The translations under genes and the position numbers were made by a program. The notes under the pieces are model-generated. The model searched no databases and was not told where the DNA came from. It saw only the letters and a program-made list of their open reading frames with translations. A stretch of 64,000 nt of DNA from Cellulomonas chitinilytica (GTDB taxonomy: Bacteria > Actinomycetota > Actinomycetes > Actinomycetales > Cellulomonadaceae). This document shows positions 26,294 to 35,578 of this stretch, piece after piece; the first letter of the stretch is position 1, and each line of letters opens with the position of its first letter. Location: the NCBI RefSeq assembly GCF_016862675.1, contig NZ_BONK01000009.1, forward strand, positions 1 through 64,000. The letters are read 5' to 3'.

Positions 26294-27361
26294 TCAGCGC
26301 GGCGAGGAGTCCGCCGCGACCTCGAGCAGCAGGTCGGTGGCCTCGGGCTCCCCGACGCTGATCCGCACCCCGTCGCCGGCGAACGGCCGCACCAGCACCC
26401 CGGCCCGCGCCGACCGCTCGGCGAACGCCGACGACTGGTCGCCCAGGGCGAGCCACACGAAGTTCGCCTGGCTGTCCGGCACCGTCCAGCCCTGGGACCG
26501 CAACACGTCGAGCAGGCGCGCGCGCTCGACCACGATCTTGTCGACCCGGGTCATCAGCTCCCGCACGGCCCGCAGGGACGCGAGCGCGGCGAGCTGCGCG
26601 ACGTGCGAGACGCCGAACGGCGTCGACGCCATCCGGATGCCCGCCGCCAGCCGAGGCCGCGCGACCGCGTACCCGACACGGAGCCCGGCCAGCCCGTACG
26701 CCTTGGAGAAGGTGCGCAGCAGCACGACGTTCGAGTGCTCGGCGAACGCCGCGAGCCCGTCGGCCGCGAGCGGGTCGCGGACGAACTCCACGTACGCCTC
26801 GTCGATCACCACGAGCACGTCCTTCGGGACCGCGGCGAGCAGCTCGGCGAGCTCGTCGGCGTGCACGGCGGGACCGGTCGGGTTGTTCGGGGTGCACACC
26901 AGGATCACGCGGGTCCGCGGCGTCACGGCCGCCGCGAGCGCCGGCAGGTCCAGACGACCGTCCGCACCGACCGGCACGGGGACGCCGACCGCGCCGGCCA
27001 GCGTGATCGCGATCGGGTACGCCTCGAACGAGCGCCACGGCATGACGACCTCGTCGCCGCTCTCGCACACCGCCTGCAGCACGTGCCCGAGCACGGCGAC
27101 CGACCCGCACCCCGTGACGACCGACTCCGGCGCGACGAGGATCGACGCGGCGATCGCCTCCGTGAGCTCGGTCGCGTACATGTCCGGGTAGCGGTTGATG
27201 TCGACCGCGGCATCCGCGACGGCCGCCACGACCGACGGCAGCGGCGGGTACGGGTTCTCGTTCGACGAGAGCTTGTACGCGGCGGCCCCGACCGGGACGC
27301 GAGCCCCGGGGACGTACGGCGGGAGGTCGGCGAATGCCCGGCGGAGGGGGACGCGGCTCAC
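26294..27361 (-). CDS. hisC: Histidinol-phosphate/aromatic aminotransferase
   Basis: A 355-residue class I/II PLP aminotransferase. Substrate-end motif SSNENPYPPLP, TPNNPTGP, DEAYVEF and the Schiff-base Lys in RTFSKAYGLAGLR are intact, as is the phosphate-binding Arg of VGYAVARP. Length and motifs match the HisC/Pat family. Because it stands alone, away from his genes, it is more likely the aromatic aminotransferase (Pat) or a second HisC; sequence alone does not separate these. GTG start, with no clear ribosome site, divergent from the holin-like gene. Confidence 0.85.
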   Translation of the reverse strand: MSRVPLRRAFADLPPYVPGARVPVGAAAYKLSSNENPYPPLPSVVAAVADAAVDINRYPDMYATELTEAIAASILVAPESVVTGCGSVAVLGHVLQAVCESGDEVVMPWRSFEAYPIAITLAGAVGVPVPVGADGRLDLPALAAAVTPRTRVILVCTPNNPTGPAVHADELAELLAAVPKDVLVVIDEAYVEFVRDPLAADGLAAFAEHSNVVLLRTFSKAYGLAGLRVGYAVARPRLAAGIRMASTPFGVSHVAQLAALASLRAVRELMTRVDKIVVERARLLDVLRSQGWTVPDSQANFVWLALGDQSSAFAERSARAGVLVRPFAGDGVRISVGEPEATDLLLEVAADSSPR

Positions 27362-27431
27362 CGGGACAGCATGCCATCCCCGCGTCGGGCACCCCCGCCC
27401 TGCCTGACGTGCGGCGTGGCAGGATCGCGCC

Positions 27432-27812
27432 ATGGCTTTCGTGCTTCGCGTGCTCATCAACGGCGTCGCGATCTGGCTCGCGACGCTCATCCTGTCCGGG
27501 CTGGAGATCATCGGCGGGGACTCGAACTGGGAGACGGCCGGCATCATCCTGCTGATCGCGCTCGTGTTCGGGATCGTCAACGCGATCGTCAAGCCGATCG
27601 TCGCGTTCATCTCGATCCCGCTGTACATCCTCACGCTCGGCCTGTTCACGCTCGTCGTGAACGCGCTGATGCTGATGCTCACGGCGTGGATCACCGAGCA
27701 GACGTCCTGGGGCCTGCGCATCGACAACTTCGGCACCGCCGTGCTGGGCGCGCTGATCATCTCGGTCGTCAGCTTCGTTCTCTCGGTGCTGATCCCCGAG
27801 AGCCGCGACTGA
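27432..27812 (+). CDS. Phage-holin-4-family (YvlD-like) membrane protein
   Basis: A 126-residue protein with four hydrophobic helices and the family signature GIVNAIVKPIVAFISIPLYILTLGLF (in segments) of the Phage_holin_4_2/YvlD family. These are chromosomal house proteins in actinobacteria despite the name; function is unknown. A CAGGAT hexamer lies 6 bases before the ATG, so it may be leaderless. There are no phage genes nearby. Confidence 0.85.
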   Translation: MAFVLRVLINGVAIWLATLILSGLEIIGGDSNWETAGIILLIALVFGIVNAIVKPIVAFISIPLYILTLGLFTLVVNALMLMLTAWITEQTSWGLRIDNFGTAVLGALIISVVSFVLSVLIPESRD

Positions 27813-27835
27813 CCGCTCGGCGCTCGCGGCGTCGC

Positions 27836-29362
27836 TCACGGTGACACCGGCTCGAGGACCGGGCGGATCGTGGGCGGCCGGGGCAGGCCGGTCGCGGGGT
27901 CGTGACGGACGAGGTCGGGGTCCCGGGTCGCCTGGAACTGGAACGTGGTGGCCGTGGTGCCGTCGGGTCCGAGCACGTCGGTGAGCACGTCGTGGAACGC
28001 CCGCAGGCCCGGGTTGCCGCCCATCGCCTCGTACCCGCCCTTGACGGACTCGACGTAGGTCACCAGGCTGTGCGCCGCCACGGGGTCGGGCTCGACCCCG
28101 CCGGCCGTCACGGGAAGGTTCCGGCCGAGCACCACGACGTCGTCGGACCCGTCGTCGGGCTTGCCGTCGGTCTGCGGCACCGCGTCCTCGTCGTGCCGGA
28201 CGTGCAGGACCGCGACACCCGTCGGCACCGTGACGGGGATGTCCGGGGAGCCGGCGGCGACGATCGCACGGACGTCGAAGAGCCCGACCGCGAGCGCCGC
28301 GACCTTCTGCGCGACCATGCCGCCCTGGCTGTGCCCCGCGATCGCGACGGGCTCGTCGGGCGGGATGCCGGCCCGGCGCATCGCCTCGATCACGGCCGTC
28401 GACATGTCGTCGGGCAGGCCCGCCTCGAGGCGCAGGTTCGTGGTCATGTCGGTGGGGGCGTCGGCATTGAAGTGCGACGACTCGGTGCCGGGGATCTCGA
28501 CGGCCCAGCTCCGGCTCCCGTCGGGGTGGTCGAGGCGCTGGACCGTGATGACGCCGTACGGCGCTCGGTACGTGCTGCCGACGCGGCGCAGCAGGTCGGC
28601 GGCGTCGCGCGGGGCGGCGAGCTGCGGCGGGTCGTCCCGGGTGAGCACGACCGTCGGCCCTGCGTCCGGGAGCAACGACGCGATCGCCCGGGCGACGAAC
28701 GGGACCGCGTCGCGGGGCGGCAGCCCGAGGTGCCCGCCGACGGCCACCAGGTAGCGGGCGAGGACGTCGAGGGCGAGCTCCGCGCGGCCGTCGGCGACGA
28801 GCCGGCCCGGGGCGAGGTCCTCGCGGAGCACCCGGAGCAGGGCGTCGGGGTCCCGGTCGCGCAGCGCGACGAGGACGGCGTGCAGCGAGGCGCCGTCCGC
28901 GAGCAGGAGAGCTCCACCCACGACCTGCGCGGCGGCGCCGGCCGCGCCGAGGATCCCCGCCGAGCCGGTGACGACGGCGTCCGCCTCGAGCGCCGACCGG
29001 ACCAGCCGGTGCACCCAGGACTCCGCGTCGTCGTAGTCCTGCACGACGTGCCGGAGCCGTCCGGCGAGGTCGCGCAGGTGGTCGGCGGTGCGCGCCGGCG
29101 AGGCCGTGCCGGTCCGGGTGGCGGTCAGGGCGTCCACCGCGGCGGACGCCTCCGCGTGGTGCTGGATCAGGTGACCGACGGCGACCTGCCGGGCGACGTC
29201 GAGCGTGGACGACGCGTCGTCGAGCCGTCGGGCGGCCGTCTCCAGGGCGCGTGCCGCTCGTGCCAGCTCGTCGAGGTCGGCCCGGGTCGGTCCCCGGCCA
29301 CCGACGACGTCGTACCCCGTCCCCCAGTCCGGGGCGGGCGTCACCGGGCACCCGGCCGTCAC
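27836..29362 (-). CDS. Large alpha/beta hydrolase-like protein with helical N-terminus
   Basis: A 508-residue protein. The N-terminal half (about 20-180) is helical with an Ala/Leu/Arg pattern like WXG100/ESX substrate domains, including a hydrophobic stretch (VVTGSAGILGAAGAAAQVVGG, about 135-155). The C-terminal half is an alpha/beta hydrolase with AIAGHSQGGMVAQK (Ser345), AAGSPDIPV and a late HSLVTYV that may hold the catalytic His. I choose the GTG whose first bases overlap the stop of the upstream 81-residue gene (GTGA), implying coupled translation. Substrate and export are unknown. Confidence 0.75.
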   Translation of the reverse strand: MTAGCPVTPAPDWGTGYDVVGGRGPTRADLDELARAARALETAARRLDDASSTLDVARQVAVGHLIQHHAEASAAVDALTATRTGTASPARTADHLRDLAGRLRHVVQDYDDAESWVHRLVRSALEADAVVTGSAGILGAAGAAAQVVGGALLLADGASLHAVLVALRDRDPDALLRVLREDLAPGRLVADGRAELALDVLARYLVAVGGHLGLPPRDAVPFVARAIASLLPDAGPTVVLTRDDPPQLAAPRDAADLLRRVGSTYRAPYGVITVQRLDHPDGSRSWAVEIPGTESSHFNADAPTDMTTNLRLEAGLPDDMSTAVIEAMRRAGIPPDEPVAIAGHSQGGMVAQKVAALAVGLFDVRAIVAAGSPDIPVTVPTGVAVLHVRHDEDAVPQTDGKPDDGSDDVVVLGRNLPVTAGGVEPDPVAAHSLVTYVESVKGGYEAMGGNPGLRAFHDVLTDVLGPDGTTATTFQFQATRDPDLVRHDPATGLPRPPTIRPVLEPVSP

Positions 29363-29604
29363 CAGGTCCACGTCCCCGGCACGGGCCCACCGCCGACCAC
29401 CAGGTCGAGCGCCGCGACCGGGACCGTGGCCCTCTCGACGCGCGCCCGGACGGCCGTCGTGCTCGCCGCGGCGTCGTCGAGCGCGGCCCGGTAGCGGTCG
29501 GCGGCGACGGAGACCCACGGCACCTGCTGCGCGACGGCGATCGCGTGCCGGGCGGCCTCGACGTCGTCGAGCGCACAGGCGAGGAGGGGGCTGGTTCGTG
29601 GCAT
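29359..29604 (-). CDS. Small helical protein coupled to the hydrolase gene
   Basis: An 81-residue protein, mostly helical (LDDVEAARHAIAVAQQVPW, DRYRAALDDAAASTTAVRARVERA) with a C-terminal Gly/Pro tail. Size and two-helix layout recall WXG100-like or ESX-associated small proteins, but the WxG motif is not present. Its stop overlaps the hydrolase start by four bases, so it is probably a partner or chaperone of that protein. Unknown function. Confidence 0.65.
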   Translation of the reverse strand: MPRTSPLLACALDDVEAARHAIAVAQQVPWVSVAADRYRAALDDAAASTTAVRARVERATVPVAALDLVVGGGPVPGTWTW

Positions 29605-29785
29605 GGCGGAGACGGTAGGGAGGCCGTCGACGAGCCGGCGCCCGGACGTGCCCGACCGGTGCGCGACCGACGGCGGCGCAGGGCTGTGGGCGCCTCGGCG
29701 CACGCCGCACCGCGACCACCGGGCCACGACCACCGCACCGCGACCACCAGGCCGCGACCAGCGGGCCGCCCTCGGCCCCACCGCT

Positions 29786-30352
29786 CTACCGCCGCTGCCA
29801 CCACGACTCGGCGGGCCGCGACCGCACCAGCCCGGCCGCCAGCATCGCCCCCACGATCGCCACGACCCGCAGCACGTCCCCACCCGCCAGCGTCGCCCCG
29901 GACAGCACGACCGCGCCGACCGTGAGCACCTGCGCCCCGGCCTGCACCCACGCGACGTCCCGGAGCATCGCCCCGAGCACGGCGACCTCGACCCGCGCGT
30001 GCGACGACGTCCGCGCCGCCACGGCCGCGCACCACAGGACGAGGTGCACCAGCAGCACGAGCGCCATGAGGGCGATCAGCGGCGGCGGCTGCGTGAGCAG
30101 GACCCGCAGGCCGACGAGCCCGACGAGCAGCCCCGGCAGCACGGCACGCGGCCGGACCGCGGTCGCCACGACGAGCACCGCGAACCCGCCCACGACCACC
30201 GGTGGCGGCGGTGCCCCGGTCGTCGTGAACGCGACCAGCACGAGCAGCCCACCGAGCACCCCGAGCGCGGCACGCACCCCGACCGTCGAGACGCACGCCC
30301 CGAGCCGGACGTCGACCTCGGGCGCGACGGGAGCGCCGGGCCGCAGCCTCAT
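29786..30352 (-). CDS. Integral membrane protein at the end of the MoxR-DUF58 operon
   Basis: A 188-residue protein with about five membrane helices and no motif I recognise. Its ATG overlaps the DUF58 stop by four bases, making it the fifth gene of the operon. A role with the MoxR/DUF58 system is inferred from position only. The 181-base gap after it suggests the next gene pair has its own promoter. Confidence 0.75.
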   Translation of the reverse strand: MRLRPGAPVAPEVDVRLGACVSTVGVRAALGVLGGLLVLVAFTTTGAPPPPVVVGGFAVLVVATAVRPRAVLPGLLVGLVGLRVLLTQPPPLIALMALVLLVHLVLWCAAVAARTSSHARVEVAVLGAMLRDVAWVQAGAQVLTVGAVVLSGATLAGGDVLRVVAIVGAMLAAGLVRSRPAESWWQRR

Positions 30353-31638
30353 CGCGCCCCCGCCCCCGCCCGTCGCCGGGCACCTCGGGCGAGCGTCGCG
30401 AGGGCGACCTCGGGGGCGTCACGCCAGGTCACGACCTCGACGTCCCGGTCCGCGAGGTCCGCGAGCCGGTCCTCGCGGGCGAGCGAGATGAGCCGGACGG
30501 CGATGCGCTCGCGGTCGCCGAGGTGCCGCACGTGGAGGGTGGGCAGCACGTCGACCGCGAGGACCCGGTGGCCGAGGTGCCGCCACTGCGCGGCCGCGAG
30601 CGCCGCCTCGTCGTCGAGGAACGTCGAGAACACGGCCACGAGTGCACCGGACGGCAGCCGCGGTGCACGCAGGCGCACGGCCGGCTCGCCCTGCGGCTGG
30701 GTCACGGCGAGCGCGTGCCGGATCCGGTCGAGCTGGCGCCGCCCGCCACCGGGTGGCAGCGGCCGGCGGCGCACGCCCAGGTCGTCGAGGCCGACGCGGT
30801 CGCCCTGGCCGAGGAAGGCCTCCGCGACCGAGGCGGCGGCCCCGCGTGCGAGGTCGAGCGACGTCGGGTCCTGCGCGCGCGGCGGGTTCGAGCCGCGCCA
30901 CGTGAGCGGGTCGGGGCCGACGTCGTCGCGCGAGTCCAGCACGAGCACGACGACGGCCTCCGCGAGGGCGTGCTCGCGGCGCACGTACAGCTCGCGCAGG
31001 TCGGGCGCGCGGCGCGCGGTGACCCGCCAGTCGACGCGGCGCAGCCGGTCGCCGGGGGTGAACGGGTGGACGTCGCGCAGGCCACCGCCCTCGCCGGGCC
31101 GGCGGGACTCGTGCGCGCCGGTCAGCCCCCGCAGGCGCGGTGGCAGCGGCAGGGCGCCGAGCGCCCGGCGCGCGGGCAGCACCACGGTCTCGCGCGCCAC
31201 GGGCCGGGTCGGGACGGAGACGCTCGCGGCCCCCGCGCCGATGCCCTGGGCGTCGACCGTCGCGACCTCCTGCAGCCCCGTCCGGACGGTCCGCACGAGC
31301 AGGGGCAGCCGCCGGGTCCCGCGCACGGCGACGAGCACCTCGCCCAGCTCGCGCCCGCCGCGGCGCACGCCCACGAGCACCCCCGGGACGTCGTCGGGCG
31401 CGCCCACCTCGACCACGGACTCGATCTGCCCGGGCGTCGGCACGCCCGAGGACGCGGCCAGCCGCACGGACACGTCGGCGGCGGGTCGTCGACGCCAGTC
31501 CCACACCCCGGCCACGAGGGGTGCGGCCCCCAGCACCGCGACGTCCGCACGCCCGGTGAGCGCACCGCTGACGAGCAGCAGCGCCCCGACGGCGACCGAG
31601 CCGGCCGCCGCCCGCGTCCGCGGCCAGCGGGTGCTCAC
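30349..31638 (-). CDS. DUF58 (VWA-like) protein
   Basis: A 429-residue protein. Two N-terminal membrane helices (about 10-45) are followed by a beta-rich region and the DUF58 motif block RPGEGGGLRDVHPFTPGDRLRRVDWRVTARR (in parts) near 195-225, then a VWA-like domain with VLVLDSRDD (metal-ion site remnant) and VFSTFLDDE. DUF58 proteins nearly always accompany MoxR AAA ATPases, as here, and the pair is thought to act as a chaperone/metal-insertion or envelope-stress module. GTG start overlaps the moxR stop. Confidence 0.9.
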   Translation of the reverse strand: MSTRWPRTRAAAGSVAVGALLLVSGALTGRADVAVLGAAPLVAGVWDWRRRPAADVSVRLAASSGVPTPGQIESVVEVGAPDDVPGVLVGVRRGGRELGEVLVAVRGTRRLPLLVRTVRTGLQEVATVDAQGIGAGAASVSVPTRPVARETVVLPARRALGALPLPPRLRGLTGAHESRRPGEGGGLRDVHPFTPGDRLRRVDWRVTARRAPDLRELYVRREHALAEAVVVLVLDSRDDVGPDPLTWRGSNPPRAQDPTSLDLARGAAASVAEAFLGQGDRVGLDDLGVRRRPLPPGGGRRQLDRIRHALAVTQPQGEPAVRLRAPRLPSGALVAVFSTFLDDEAALAAAQWRHLGHRVLAVDVLPTLHVRHLGDRERIAVRLISLAREDRLADLADRDVEVVTWRDAPEVALATLARGARRRAGAGAR

Positions 31639-32627
31639 ACGACGTCCCCGACGGGTGCGTGCCGGGTCGTCGTCGGGCCGGCGACGCGGCGCAGCATGTC
31701 CTCGACGAGGCGCTGCGGCGCGAGCCCCGCGGCCCACGCCTGCGGCGTCAGGGACAGCCGGTGCGCGAGCGCCGGGACGGCCACGGCCTTGACGTCCTCG
31801 GGGGTGACGAAGTCGCGGCCGTGCAGGACGGCCAGGGCGCGCGCGACGAGCACGAGCGCCTGCGACCCGCGCGGCGAGGCGCCGATGTCGACGGCCTCCT
31901 CGGCGCGCGTGGCGGCGGCGAGGTCGACGCAGTACCGCAGGATGTCGTCGTCGACGTCGACGGCCTCGACGCCGGCCTGCATGCGCAGCAGCGTCGCGGC
32001 GTCGACGACGGTCCGGACGGTCGCGACCTCCTGGCGGCGGGCGAGCCGCCGGGAGAGCACGTCGACCTCCGCGTCCGGGCCGGGGTACCCGACGGCGAGC
32101 CGGACCATGAACCGGTCGAGCTGCGCCTCGGGCAGCGGGTACGTGCCCTCGTACTCGACCGGGTTCGACGTGGCGACGACGTGGAACGGGTCGGGCAGCG
32201 GGTACGTCCGGCCGTCGACCGTGACCTGCCGCTCGGCCATCGCCTCCAGCAGCGCGGACTGCGTCTTCGGGGCGGTCCGGTTGATCTCGTCCGCGAGCAG
32301 CAGCCCGGCGAACACCGGCCCGGGCCGGAACTGGAACGACGTGGTCGCCGGGTCGAACACGGACGACCCGGTGATGTCCGACGGCAGCAGGTCGGGCGTG
32401 CACTGGACCCGCCGGAACTCCAGCCCGAGGGCCGTCGCGAGCGACCGTGCGGCGAGCGTCTTGCCGAGGCCCGGCACGTCCTCGAAGAGCACGTGCCCGC
32501 CCGCCAGCACCGCCGCGAGCGCCGTCTCCAGGGGTCCGCGCATCCCGACGACGACCGTCGCGACCTCGTCGAGCACGGCCCGGCCGCGCTCGGCGACGTC
32601 GGGGACGGACAGGGGGGCGACGGTCAT
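31635..32627 (-). CDS. MoxR-family AAA+ ATPase
   Basis: A 330-residue MoxR ATPase. Walker A is EDVPGLGKT, Walker B LLADEINRTAPKTQ, sensor 1 VVATSNPVEYEGTYPLPEAQLDRF and sensor 2 region SPRGSQALV (shown in short segments). The family couples ATP hydrolysis to protein complex maturation, usually with a VWA/DUF58 partner, which is the next gene. The ATG overlaps the previous stop by four bases. Confidence 0.93.
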   Translation of the reverse strand: MTVAPLSVPDVAERGRAVLDEVATVVVGMRGPLETALAAVLAGGHVLFEDVPGLGKTLAARSLATALGLEFRRVQCTPDLLPSDITGSSVFDPATTSFQFRPGPVFAGLLLADEINRTAPKTQSALLEAMAERQVTVDGRTYPLPDPFHVVATSNPVEYEGTYPLPEAQLDRFMVRLAVGYPGPDAEVDVLSRRLARRQEVATVRTVVDAATLLRMQAGVEAVDVDDDILRYCVDLAAATRAEEAVDIGASPRGSQALVLVARALAVLHGRDFVTPEDVKAVAVPALAHRLSLTPQAWAAGLAPQRLVEDMLRRVAGPTTTRHAPVGDVV

Positions 32628-33148
32628 GGGGTGCTCCCGGGGGTCGTGGTGCGGCGGGTGCCGAGGGCTTCGAGGACGTCGAGGGTGTGCCGGACGTCCG
32701 GCAGCGTGGGCAGGGGCGAGGAGTACCGGGTGAGCGTGGCGAACGCGCGCGGCCCGACGAGCTCGCGGACGGCCTCGTCGTCCTGCGCGGCGCCGAGCCG
32801 CAGGCCGTGCCGGGCGAGCCGGGCCGTCGCGACGACGCGCAGCCGGCGCAGCACCCACTCGCCGACCCGCTTGTCCCGACCGACCATCGTCCAGGCGAGG
32901 TCCTGCACGTCGCCGCGCACGCCGTGCAGGCGCGGCTGCGGGGGGCGCGCCCACCGCGGCTCCGGCTCCGCGTCGATGCGCAGCAGCACGACGACGAGCG
33001 CGGCACCCGCGAGCCCGACGAGCACCGGCGACCACGACCGCAGGCCGCCGAACCAGGACCCGCCGGCGAGCAGCGCGAACGCGGCGACCGGCTGCCAGCG
33101 CCGCTCCCACCACGGCATCGGCGCACCCGCCCGCGCCGGCGGGGTCAT
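32624..33148 (-). CDS. Membrane protein of the MoxR operon
   Basis: A 174-residue protein with two N-terminal membrane helices (about 20-57) and a cytoplasmic helical region with VGRDKRVGEWVLRRLRVV and repeated Arg-rich helices. It lies between the DUF4129 and moxR genes with four-base overlaps on both sides. Similar small proteins occupy this position in actinobacterial MoxR operons; function is not known. Confidence 0.75.
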   Translation of the reverse strand: MTPPARAGAPMPWWERRWQPVAAFALLAGGSWFGGLRSWSPVLVGLAGAALVVVLLRIDAEPEPRWARPPQPRLHGVRGDVQDLAWTMVGRDKRVGEWVLRRLRVVATARLARHGLRLGAAQDDEAVRELVGPRAFATLTRYSSPLPTLPDVRHTLDVLEALGTRRTTTPGSTP

Positions 33149-33915
33149 CGGTGCGCCTCCTCGCGGCGGCTCGCGAGCCCGTTCGCGATCGTCGCGAGGC
33201 TCGTGCGGGCCCGTGCGACGTCGCGGGCCGTGAGCGGGTGCCGGCTGTACCGGGCGGCCAGGTACAGGTCGAGCAGCGTGCGGGTGGCCGTCGGGTCGGC
33301 GCTCGTCGCGTCGAGCACCTCGACGGTGAACTCGGTGGCCGTCTCCGCCCGGTCGCGGACCAGCCCGCCCGACGCCGCCGCGTGCTCCAGCGCGACCCAC
33401 GCGGCGATCACGGCGTCGCCGGGCGGCTGCTCGTCGTCGAGCTCCTGCGTGGCCCGCCGGACGCCGTCCTGCATCGCGGGGACCCAGCGGTCGGCGGTCT
33501 CATCGACCGCCTCGGCCGGCGGGGAGTGGTCCACCGACAGCGGCTGGAGGTGCGCACGGAGCAGCCGGGCGAGCCACCGGACGAGCACGAGCAGCAGGAC
33601 GACGACGACCACGGTGAGCAGGACCAGCACGACGAACGTGACCCACGGTGGTGCGGTCCCCTCGTCCGACGGCGTGAGCGGGGCGAGCGAGCGCGGCCCG
33701 AACGCCCTCGACCGTGGGCTCGCGGCCGTCGGGGCGGGCAGCGCCACCTCCCCGCCGTGCTTCACGTCGAGCGACCACGGGCCCGAGGCGGCGGCGGCCA
33801 GGACTGTCACCACGACGAGCGCGCCGACGCCGAGGACGGCGGCCGGCAGGCGGCTGTGCTGGGCCACGACGCTCCTCGGACGGACGGTCGAACCGGGCTC
33901 GTCGGACCCGGGCAT
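33145..33915 (-). CDS. DUF4129 membrane protein
   Basis: A 256-residue protein with two membrane helices (about 23-44 and 90-115), an extracytoplasmic loop between them, and a C-terminal cytoplasmic DUF4129 domain (about 150-245) containing WVALEHAAA, ETATEFTVEVL and LYLAARYSRHPLT. This is the standard lead protein of actinobacterial MoxR-DUF58 operons. On its strand TAGCCT lies exactly 6 bases before the ATG, so transcription is probably leaderless. Divergent from purB. Confidence 0.88.
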   Translation of the reverse strand: MPGSDEPGSTVRPRSVVAQHSRLPAAVLGVGALVVVTVLAAAASGPWSLDVKHGGEVALPAPTAASPRSRAFGPRSLAPLTPSDEGTAPPWVTFVVLVLLTVVVVVLLLVLVRWLARLLRAHLQPLSVDHSPPAEAVDETADRWVPAMQDGVRRATQELDDEQPPGDAVIAAWVALEHAAASGGLVRDRAETATEFTVEVLDATSADPTATRTLLDLYLAARYSRHPLTARDVARARTSLATIANGLASRREEAHR

Positions 33916-33992
33916 GCGGCCAGGCTACTGACGCCCGACCCACCCGCGGACCGCCGCGACGGGGCCGGTCGGGGCTCTGGGATGATGGGCGC
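33916..33992. promoter_or_regulatory. Divergent promoter region of the DUF4129 operon and purB
   Basis: A 77-base gap carries -10-like hexamers 6 bases from each start codon: TAGCCT on the minus strand (33922-33927) and GATGAT on the plus strand (33981-33986). Both imply leaderless transcripts. No clear -35 is visible. Confidence 0.45.
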
Positions 33993-35468
33993 ATGGCCTC
34001 CCCCGACGTGACCGCCTCCTCCGCCGCGCCTGCCGCCGCGCCCGCCCGCGTCCGTCTCGCCGAGGCCACCCCGCCGATCGCCCTCGGCCCCCTCGACGGC
34101 CGGTACCGCGCCGCGGTCGCCCCCCTCGTGGACCACCTGTCCGAGGCGGCCCTCAACCGCGAGCGGGTGCACGTCGAGGTCGAGTGGCTCATCCACCTCA
34201 CGTCGCACGACGTGGTCCCGGGCGCGCCGACGCTGAGCCCCGCCGACGAGCAGTACCTGCGGGACGTCGTCGCGACGTTCGGGCCCGACGAGGTCGCCGA
34301 GCTCGCCGAGATCGAGCGCGTCACCGTGCACGACGTGAAGGCCGTCGAGTACTTCCTCAAGAAGCGGCTCGCCGACGCCCCGTCCGTGCTCGGCGGCACG
34401 GTGCTCCCCGACGTGGGCGAGCTCGTGCACTTCGCGTGCACCAGCGAGGACATCAACAACCTGTCGTACGCGCTCATGGTCCGCGGCGCGGTGCAGGACG
34501 TGTGGCTGCCCGCCGCGACGGCGCTGGTCGACGAGGTCGCCGCGCTCGCGCACGAGCACAAGGACGTCCCGCTGCTCGCGCTCACGCACGGCCAGCCCGC
34601 GACGCCCACCACGCTCGGCAAGGAGCTCGCGGTCCTCGCGCACCGCCTGCGCCGCCAGCTGCGCCGCATCGCGTCCGACGAGTTCCTGGGCAAGATCAAC
34701 GGCGCGACCGGCACGTACGGCGCGCACGTCGTGGCCGTGCCCGGCGCCGACTGGCCGGTGGTGAGCCGCACGTTCGTCGAGCACCTGGGCCTGACGTGGA
34801 ACCCGCTGACCACGCAGATCGAGTCGCACGACTGGCAGGCCGAGCTGTACGCGGACGTCGCCCGGTTCAACCGGGTGCTGCACAACCTCGCCACGGACGT
34901 GTGGACCTACATCTCCCGCGGGGTCTTCATCCAGGTCCCCGTGGCCGGCGCGACGGGCTCGTCGACGATGCCGCACAAGGTGAACCCGATCCGGTTCGAG
35001 AACGCCGAGGCGAACCTCGAGCTGTCGAGCGCGCTCCTCGACACCCTCGCGTCCACGCTCGTCACGAGCCGCCTGCAGCGCGACCTCACCGACTCGACCA
35101 CCCAGCGCAACATCGGCCCCGCGTTCGGCCACTCGCTGCTCGCGATCGACAACGTGCGTCGCGGCCTGCGGGCGCTCAACGTCGACGCGGCGCTCCTCGC
35201 CCGTGAGCTCGACGAGAACTGGGAGGTGCTCGGCGAGCCCGTGCAGTCCGCGATGCGCGCCGCGTCCGTGGCGGGAGTGACGGGCATGGAGAACCCGTAC
35301 GAGCGGCTCAAGGAGCTCACGCGCGGCCGCCGGCTCACCGCCGACGACATGCGGGTGTTCATCGCGGGGCTCGGGCTGCCCGACGACGTCGCGGCACGGC
35401 TGTCGGCGCTGACGCCCGGCTCGTACACGGGGCTCGCGGCGGAGCTCGTGGAGTACCTGGAGGCCTGA
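33993..35468 (+). CDS. purB: Adenylosuccinate lyase
   Basis: A 491-residue fumarase/aspartase-superfamily enzyme that splits adenylosuccinate and SAICAR in purine synthesis. The signature GSSTMPHKVNPIRFENAE carries the flexible catalytic Ser loop. Other motifs are HFACTSEDINNLSYAL, LTHGQPATPTTLGKEL and the N-terminal LGPLDGRYR typical of the long E. coli-like PurB. The N-terminus has an Ala/Pro-rich extension of about 25 residues. It stands alone, away from other pur genes. Confidence 0.96.
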   Translation: MASPDVTASSAAPAAAPARVRLAEATPPIALGPLDGRYRAAVAPLVDHLSEAALNRERVHVEVEWLIHLTSHDVVPGAPTLSPADEQYLRDVVATFGPDEVAELAEIERVTVHDVKAVEYFLKKRLADAPSVLGGTVLPDVGELVHFACTSEDINNLSYALMVRGAVQDVWLPAATALVDEVAALAHEHKDVPLLALTHGQPATPTTLGKELAVLAHRLRRQLRRIASDEFLGKINGATGTYGAHVVAVPGADWPVVSRTFVEHLGLTWNPLTTQIESHDWQAELYADVARFNRVLHNLATDVWTYISRGVFIQVPVAGATGSSTMPHKVNPIRFENAEANLELSSALLDTLASTLVTSRLQRDLTDSTTQRNIGPAFGHSLLAIDNVRRGLRALNVDAALLARELDENWEVLGEPVQSAMRAASVAGVTGMENPYERLKELTRGRRLTADDMRVFIAGLGLPDDVAARLSALTPGSYTGLAAELVEYLEA

Positions 35469-35510
35469 GCCGGCGCGGGGCGCCGAGCGGCGGCCCTGAC
35501 GCCGTCCGGA

Positions 35511-35578
35511 CGCGCCCTTCGCAGGACGTCGGGGCGCCTCCGGGCGCGCCCCTCCGAGGACCTCGGGGCGCCTTCCGG
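35511..35578 (+). terminator. Tandem 34-base repeat forming two hairpins after purB
   Basis: Two adjacent 34-base units (starting cgcgcccttcgcagg and cgcgcccctccgagg) differ at a few bases. Each folds by GCGCCC/GGGCGC arms, and the right arm of unit 1 can also pair with the left arm of unit 2. Probably a duplicated terminator for purB. Confidence 0.55.

Noticed and set aside
27432..27812. Holin-family gene as a sign of a prophage
   Set aside because: The family is a widespread chromosomal membrane protein in actinobacteria and no other phage gene is near.
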